10,030 nucleotides of DNA from Comamonadaceae bacterium (GTDB taxonomy: Bacteria > Pseudomonadota > Gammaproteobacteria > Burkholderiales > Burkholderiaceae_C). A model generated the notes under the pieces. That model searched no databases and was not told the DNA's origin. It saw only the letters and a program-made list of their open reading frames with translations. Positions within the stretch are counted from its first letter, which is position 1; each line of letters opens with the position of its first letter. The stretch is from contig CANHLD010000058.1 in NCBI GenBank assembly GCA_947461325.1, forward strand, positions 1 to 10,030, in the 5' to 3' direction. Below are positions 7,097-10,030 of this stretch, piece by piece. The position numbers were made by a program, and so were the translations under genes.

Positions 7097-7187
7097 AACT
7101 AGGGACCAAGGGCCGTCAATCAAAGGGCGAGTGGATGCTAGCATGCTCAATCGTCGTGGTTTTCCCTCTGTGTCACAGGTTTCATAC
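7097..7187. promoter_or_regulatory. Divergent intergenic region between hemC and ppc
   Basis: These 91 bases separate the chosen starts of hemC (minus) and ppc (plus) and must carry, or lie close to, the promoters of both. No strong sigma70 pair is visible in either direction. For hemC, the best weak candidate reads TTGCGT then TATGAA on the minus strand (plus coordinates 7210-7205 and 7186-7181, 18-base spacer), partly inside the first codons of ppc. For ppc, the AGG at 7177-7179 lies 8 bases before the ATG and is a plausible ribosome site. If the longer starts (ATG 7143 for ppc, ATG 7144 for hemC) were used, the intergenic region would vanish and the two genes would overlap, so the shorter starts are preferred. 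Confidence 0.5.
7135..7144. promoter_or_regulatory. 10-base perfect palindrome, possible operator
   Basis: ATGCTAGCAT is a perfect inverted repeat, overlapped at its right side by a second palindrome GCATGC (7141-7146). It sits near the middle of the hemC/ppc divergent region, where a shared regulator could bind. No known regulator's site is recognised, and a 10-base palindrome can occur by chance, so this is only a candidate. Confidence 0.2.
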
Positions 7188-10007
7188 ATGACTATTTCTA
7201 AAAAACGCAAGCCTGCTGCGGCACGCAAACCCACCCTTTTATCCAGCCATGAAAGACCGTTGGTAGACGATATTCGCTGGCTGGGGCGCCTACTTGGCGA
7301 TGTCATTCGAGAACAAGAAGGCGAAGAGGCATTCGCGTTAGTTGAGCAAATCCGCAGGCTGTCAGTGGCATTTCGCCGGGATGCGGATACGCAGGCAGAA
7401 ACTGCCCTCAAAAAACGTCTGGCCTCGCTCAGCAGCGAGCAAGCCGTCAGTGTGATCCGCGCGTTCACCTATTTCAGCCATTTGGCCAATCTGGCCGAGG
7501 ACCAGCATCACATCAGGCGCCAGCAAGCGCATGACCGTGCCGGGGACGTGCACACCGGCAGTTTGGCTTCATCATTGGGCAAACTCAAAGCCGCAGGTGT
7601 CAGCCACAAAGCGATCAGACAAGCCCTGACCCAAGCGCATATTTCGCCGGTGCTGACCGCACACCCGACCGAGGTGCAACGCAAAAGTATTTTGGATGCC
7701 GAGCGTGGCATCGCCGCTTGCTTGCAAACCCGTGACGACATTGTGTCGCGCGGCACGGACGCCACCACTGCGCGTCAATTGGCGCAGGTCGAAGCGGTAG
7801 TGCGCGCACGCGTACTGCAACTGTGGCAAACGCGTTTGTTGCGTTTTACCAAATTGAGCGTGGCCGATGAAATTGAAAACGCCATGGGCTATTACGAGTC
7901 CACGTTTTTAGCTGAAATACCCAAGCTCTATGCCGACCTTGAAAACGAACTTGGCGGCCAGCCTATCGCTTCTTTTTTCCGCATGGGACAGTGGATGGGC
8001 GGTGACCGCGACGGCAATCCGAATGTGAACGCTGGCACTTTAGACCTGGCCATGAAACGCCAGTGCGAAGTGGTGTTGCGGCATTACCTGACAGAAGTGC
8101 ATTGGCTAGGCAGTGAGTTATCCACCTCGGCCATGCTGGTTGGCGTGCCACCTGCTTTGCAGGCCCTGGCCGACTCTTCACCCGACACGAATGCGCACCG
8201 TCAGGACGAGCCATACCGCCGCAGCCTGACCTTCATTTACGCCAAATTGGCCGCCAGTCTGTTGCATCTCACCGGTAAAGAAGCCGCGCGTCATGCATTG
8301 CCTCCTCAGCAACCGTACGCGGATGCACAAGCGTTTTTGAAAGACTTGCAAACCTTGAACGATGCCTTGAGCGCACAACATGCACAAGCACTCGCGCTGC
8401 CGCGACTGCGCCCGTTGATACGTGCGGTGCAGGTGTTTGGTTTTCATTTGGCAACGGTGGACTTGCGGCAAAGCTCAGACCAGCACGAACTCGTGGTGGC
8501 CGAACTTTTTAAGGTCGCTGGCATAGACAGCCATTATTTGAAACGCGATGAAGCAGCGCGCCAGACTTTGCTATTGCAAGCTTTGAACGACCCGCGTCCG
8601 CTGCGTATTCCGGCGCATAGTTACAGCGACCACAGCGTGTCCGAGTTGAGCATTTTCGAAACCGCCAAGCGCATACGTTTTGACCACGGCAGCGACGCCA
8701 TACGACACGCCATCATCAGCCACACCGAAACCGTCAGCGATTTGCTGGAAGTGTTGTTGTTACAAAAAGAAACCGGCTTGTTGGCCAGCAGTTTGAAAGA
8801 CTCGCCGGTGGCTTCGCTCATCGTGGTGCCTTTGTTTGAAACGATTGAAGACCTGCAACAAGCGCCGCACATCATGCGCGACTATTTCGCTTTGCCCGGT
8901 GTTGCTGCACTGGTCACGCGCAGCGGCGGCGAACAAGACATCATGCTGGGGTATTCAGACAGCAACAAAGACGGCGGCATTTTCACCAGCAACTGGTCGC
9001 TGTACCAAGCGGAAATCGCTTTGGTCGATGTGTTCAACACGCTAGAGGAATTGCACGGCATCACGCTGCGCTTGTTCCACGGACGCGGCGGCACGGTAGG
9101 TCGCGGCGGCGGCCCGAGTTACGAGGCCATATTGGCGCAACCGCCCGGCACGGTGCGCGGGCAAATTCGGTTGACCGAACAAGGCGAAGTCATCAACTCC
9201 AAATACGCCAACCCCATGTTGGGACGGCGTAACCTGGAAACACTGGTGGCCGCTACGCTTGAAGCCAGCCTGCTGCCTGCGAGCAAGGGCGCACCACGCA
9301 CCTTCATCGATGCCGCAGAGTTGTTGTCGCAAACCAGCATGCAGGCTTACCGCGCTTTGGTTTACGACACACCGGGTTTCAGTGATTATTTTTTCGAAGC
9401 CACACCGCTGCGCGAAATTGCGGGACTCAACATAGGCTCGCGCCCGGCTTCGCGCAAACCCTCGCAGCGCATCGAAGACTTGCGCGCCATTCCCTGGGGG
9501 TTCAGCTGGGGCCAATGCCGCTTGACCCTGCCCGGGTGGTTGGGTTTCGGTTCGGCAGTGAACGCATTCGTTGAAGAACATCCAACACTGTCACGCACAC
9601 AAGCGCTGGCGCTGCTGCGCCGCATGCACAAGGACTGGCCGTTTTTCCGCACGTTGTTGTCCAACATGGACATGGTGATGGCCAAGTCAGACTTGGCACT
9701 GGCTTCGCGTTACGCCGAACTGGTCAGCGATGCGCGCTTGCGCAAAAAGATTTTCAAAGCGATTGAAGCGGAATGGCATTTGACGGCGAATGCGCTGCAA
9801 CTCATCACCGGTGAGAAGCAACGCTTAGCCAACAATGCTTCTTTAGCGAGATCTATCAAACACCGTTTTCCCTACATTGATCCGCTGCACCATTTGCAAG
9901 TCGAACTCATACGCCGCCACCGCGCCGGTATCACCGACGAGCGGGCGCAGCGAGGTATTCATTTGTCGATCAACGGCATTGCGGCGGGGTTGAGGAATAC
10001 CGGCTAG
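7188..10007 (+). CDS. ppc: Phosphoenolpyruvate carboxylase
   Basis: Adds bicarbonate to phosphoenolpyruvate to make oxaloacetate, refilling the TCA cycle; a cytosolic homotetramer. Catalytic signatures are complete: LTAHPTE with H159 (E. coli H138), MGGDRDGNPNV, YSDSNKDGG with K594 (K546), FHGRGGTVGRGGGP with H631, R633 and R639 (H579, R581, R587), and the C-terminal RNTG. The residues that bind the inhibitor aspartate in E. coli (K773, R832, R587, N881) appear as K833, R893, R639 and N937, so feedback inhibition by aspartate is expected. At 939 residues it exceeds the E. coli enzyme (883), through a Lys/Arg/Ala-rich N-terminal extension of about 20 residues and small insertions between H159 and K594. 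The ATG at 7188 (MTISKKRK) is chosen because AGG lies 8 bases upstream and it leaves room for the divergent promoters. An in-frame ATG at 7143 would add 15 residues, and the frame is open back to 7029 inside hemC. Transcribed away from hemC; no terminator is seen before the window ends. Confidence 0.97.
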   Translation: MTISKKRKPAAARKPTLLSSHERPLVDDIRWLGRLLGDVIREQEGEEAFALVEQIRRLSVAFRRDADTQAETALKKRLASLSSEQAVSVIRAFTYFSHLANLAEDQHHIRRQQAHDRAGDVHTGSLASSLGKLKAAGVSHKAIRQALTQAHISPVLTAHPTEVQRKSILDAERGIAACLQTRDDIVSRGTDATTARQLAQVEAVVRARVLQLWQTRLLRFTKLSVADEIENAMGYYESTFLAEIPKLYADLENELGGQPIASFFRMGQWMGGDRDGNPNVNAGTLDLAMKRQCEVVLRHYLTEVHWLGSELSTSAMLVGVPPALQALADSSPDTNAHRQDEPYRRSLTFIYAKLAASLLHLTGKEAARHALPPQQPYADAQAFLKDLQTLNDALSAQHAQALALPRLRPLIRAVQVFGFHLATVDLRQSSDQHELVVAELFKVAGIDSHYLKRDEAARQTLLLQALNDPRPLRIPAHSYSDHSVSELSIFETAKRIRFDHGSDAIRHAIISHTETVSDLLEVLLLQKETGLLASSLKDSPVASLIVVPLFETIEDLQQAPHIMRDYFALPGVAALVTRSGGEQDIMLGYSDSNKDGGIFTSNWSLYQAEIALVDVFNTLEELHGITLRLFHGRGGTVGRGGGPSYEAILAQPPGTVRGQIRLTEQGEVINSKYANPMLGRRNLETLVAATLEASLLPASKGAPRTFIDAAELLSQTSMQAYRALVYDTPGFSDYFFEATPLREIAGLNIGSRPASRKPSQRIEDLRAIPWGFSWGQCRLTLPGWLGFGSAVNAFVEEHPTLSRTQALALLRRMHKDWPFFRTLLSNMDMVMAKSDLALASRYAELVSDARLRKKIFKAIEAEWHLTANALQLITGEKQRLANNASLARSIKHRFPYIDPLHHLQVELIRRHRAGITDERAQRGIHLSINGIAAGLRNTG

Positions 10008-10030
10008 CGACCGTCATTGCGAAGCCTTCA
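10008..10030. repeat. Possible left end of a dispersed GTCATTGCGA-type repeat
   Basis: Directly after the ppc stop the sequence reads CGACCGTCATTGCGAAGCC and then leaves the window. CGTCATTGCGA followed by a GAAGC-like stretch resembles the arm of short palindromic repeats seen between genes in many bacterial genomes (from memory, not searched). Only one arm is present, so the call is tentative; it could equally be unique 3' sequence of ppc. Confidence 0.3.

Noticed and set aside
7029..7187. Long form of ppc starting at 7029
   Set aside because: The first 53 residues would overlap the conserved N-terminus of hemC and read as nonsense. The ATG at 7188 has a better-placed ribosome site.
6185..7468. 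Long form of hemC starting at 7468
   Set aside because: The extra 124 residues overlap the ppc coding region and are Ser/Arg-rich shadow sequence. HemC homology begins exactly at the TTG at 7096.
1..10030. Mobile elements, CRISPR arrays, tRNA/rRNA genes, riboswitches
   Set aside because: No transposase, spaced direct repeats, cloverleaf sequence or conserved riboswitch core was seen on reading both strands; intergenic space totals only a few hundred bases.

Overview
The window looks like ordinary core chromosome of a betaproteobacterium, most likely order Burkholderiales. The evidence is a heme cluster in the order hemC-hemD-hemX-hemY read divergently from ppc, an RNase E with an Arg/Gly-rich tail and what looks like the betaproteobacterial C-terminal end motif, and moderately GC-rich codon use. 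Family and genus cannot be fixed from the sequence alone. No mobile element, CRISPR array, tRNA or rRNA, phage gene or defence gene is visible, and nearly all of the window is coding.

Layout, left to right. Bases 1-179 are the upstream region of rne and contain no gene I can assign. Bases 180-2906 (+) encode RNase E, the central enzyme of mRNA decay and rRNA/tRNA processing, followed by a strong intrinsic terminator at 2925-2955. Converging on it from the other strand is a compact operon, read right to left from 7096 to 3044: hemC (hydroxymethylbilane synthase), hemD (uroporphyrinogen-III synthase), hemX (membrane-anchored HemX) and hemY (membrane TPR protein). The junctions are extremely tight. 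The hemC stop abuts the hemD start in the same frame, hemD and hemX overlap in an ATGA, and hemX and hemY are 1 base apart. A 91-base divergent region (7097-7187) separates hemC from ppc (7188-10007, +), a full-length phosphoenolpyruvate carboxylase. The last 23 bases start with a sequence reminiscent of a common dispersed bacterial repeat.

How the genes work together: HemC joins four porphobilinogens into hydroxymethylbilane and HemD closes it to uroporphyrinogen III, the branch point to heme, siroheme and cobalamin. HemX and HemY are inner-membrane proteins of unproven function that usually travel with hemC and hemD. PPC replenishes oxaloacetate for the TCA cycle. RNase E is functionally separate.

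I did not find a convincing undescribed system. The observations most worth a second look are local: the single in-frame stop between hemC and hemD, the two TTG starts in the heme operon, a 10-base palindrome with overlapping ATGs in the hemC/ppc divergent region, and the C-terminal modules of RNase E.
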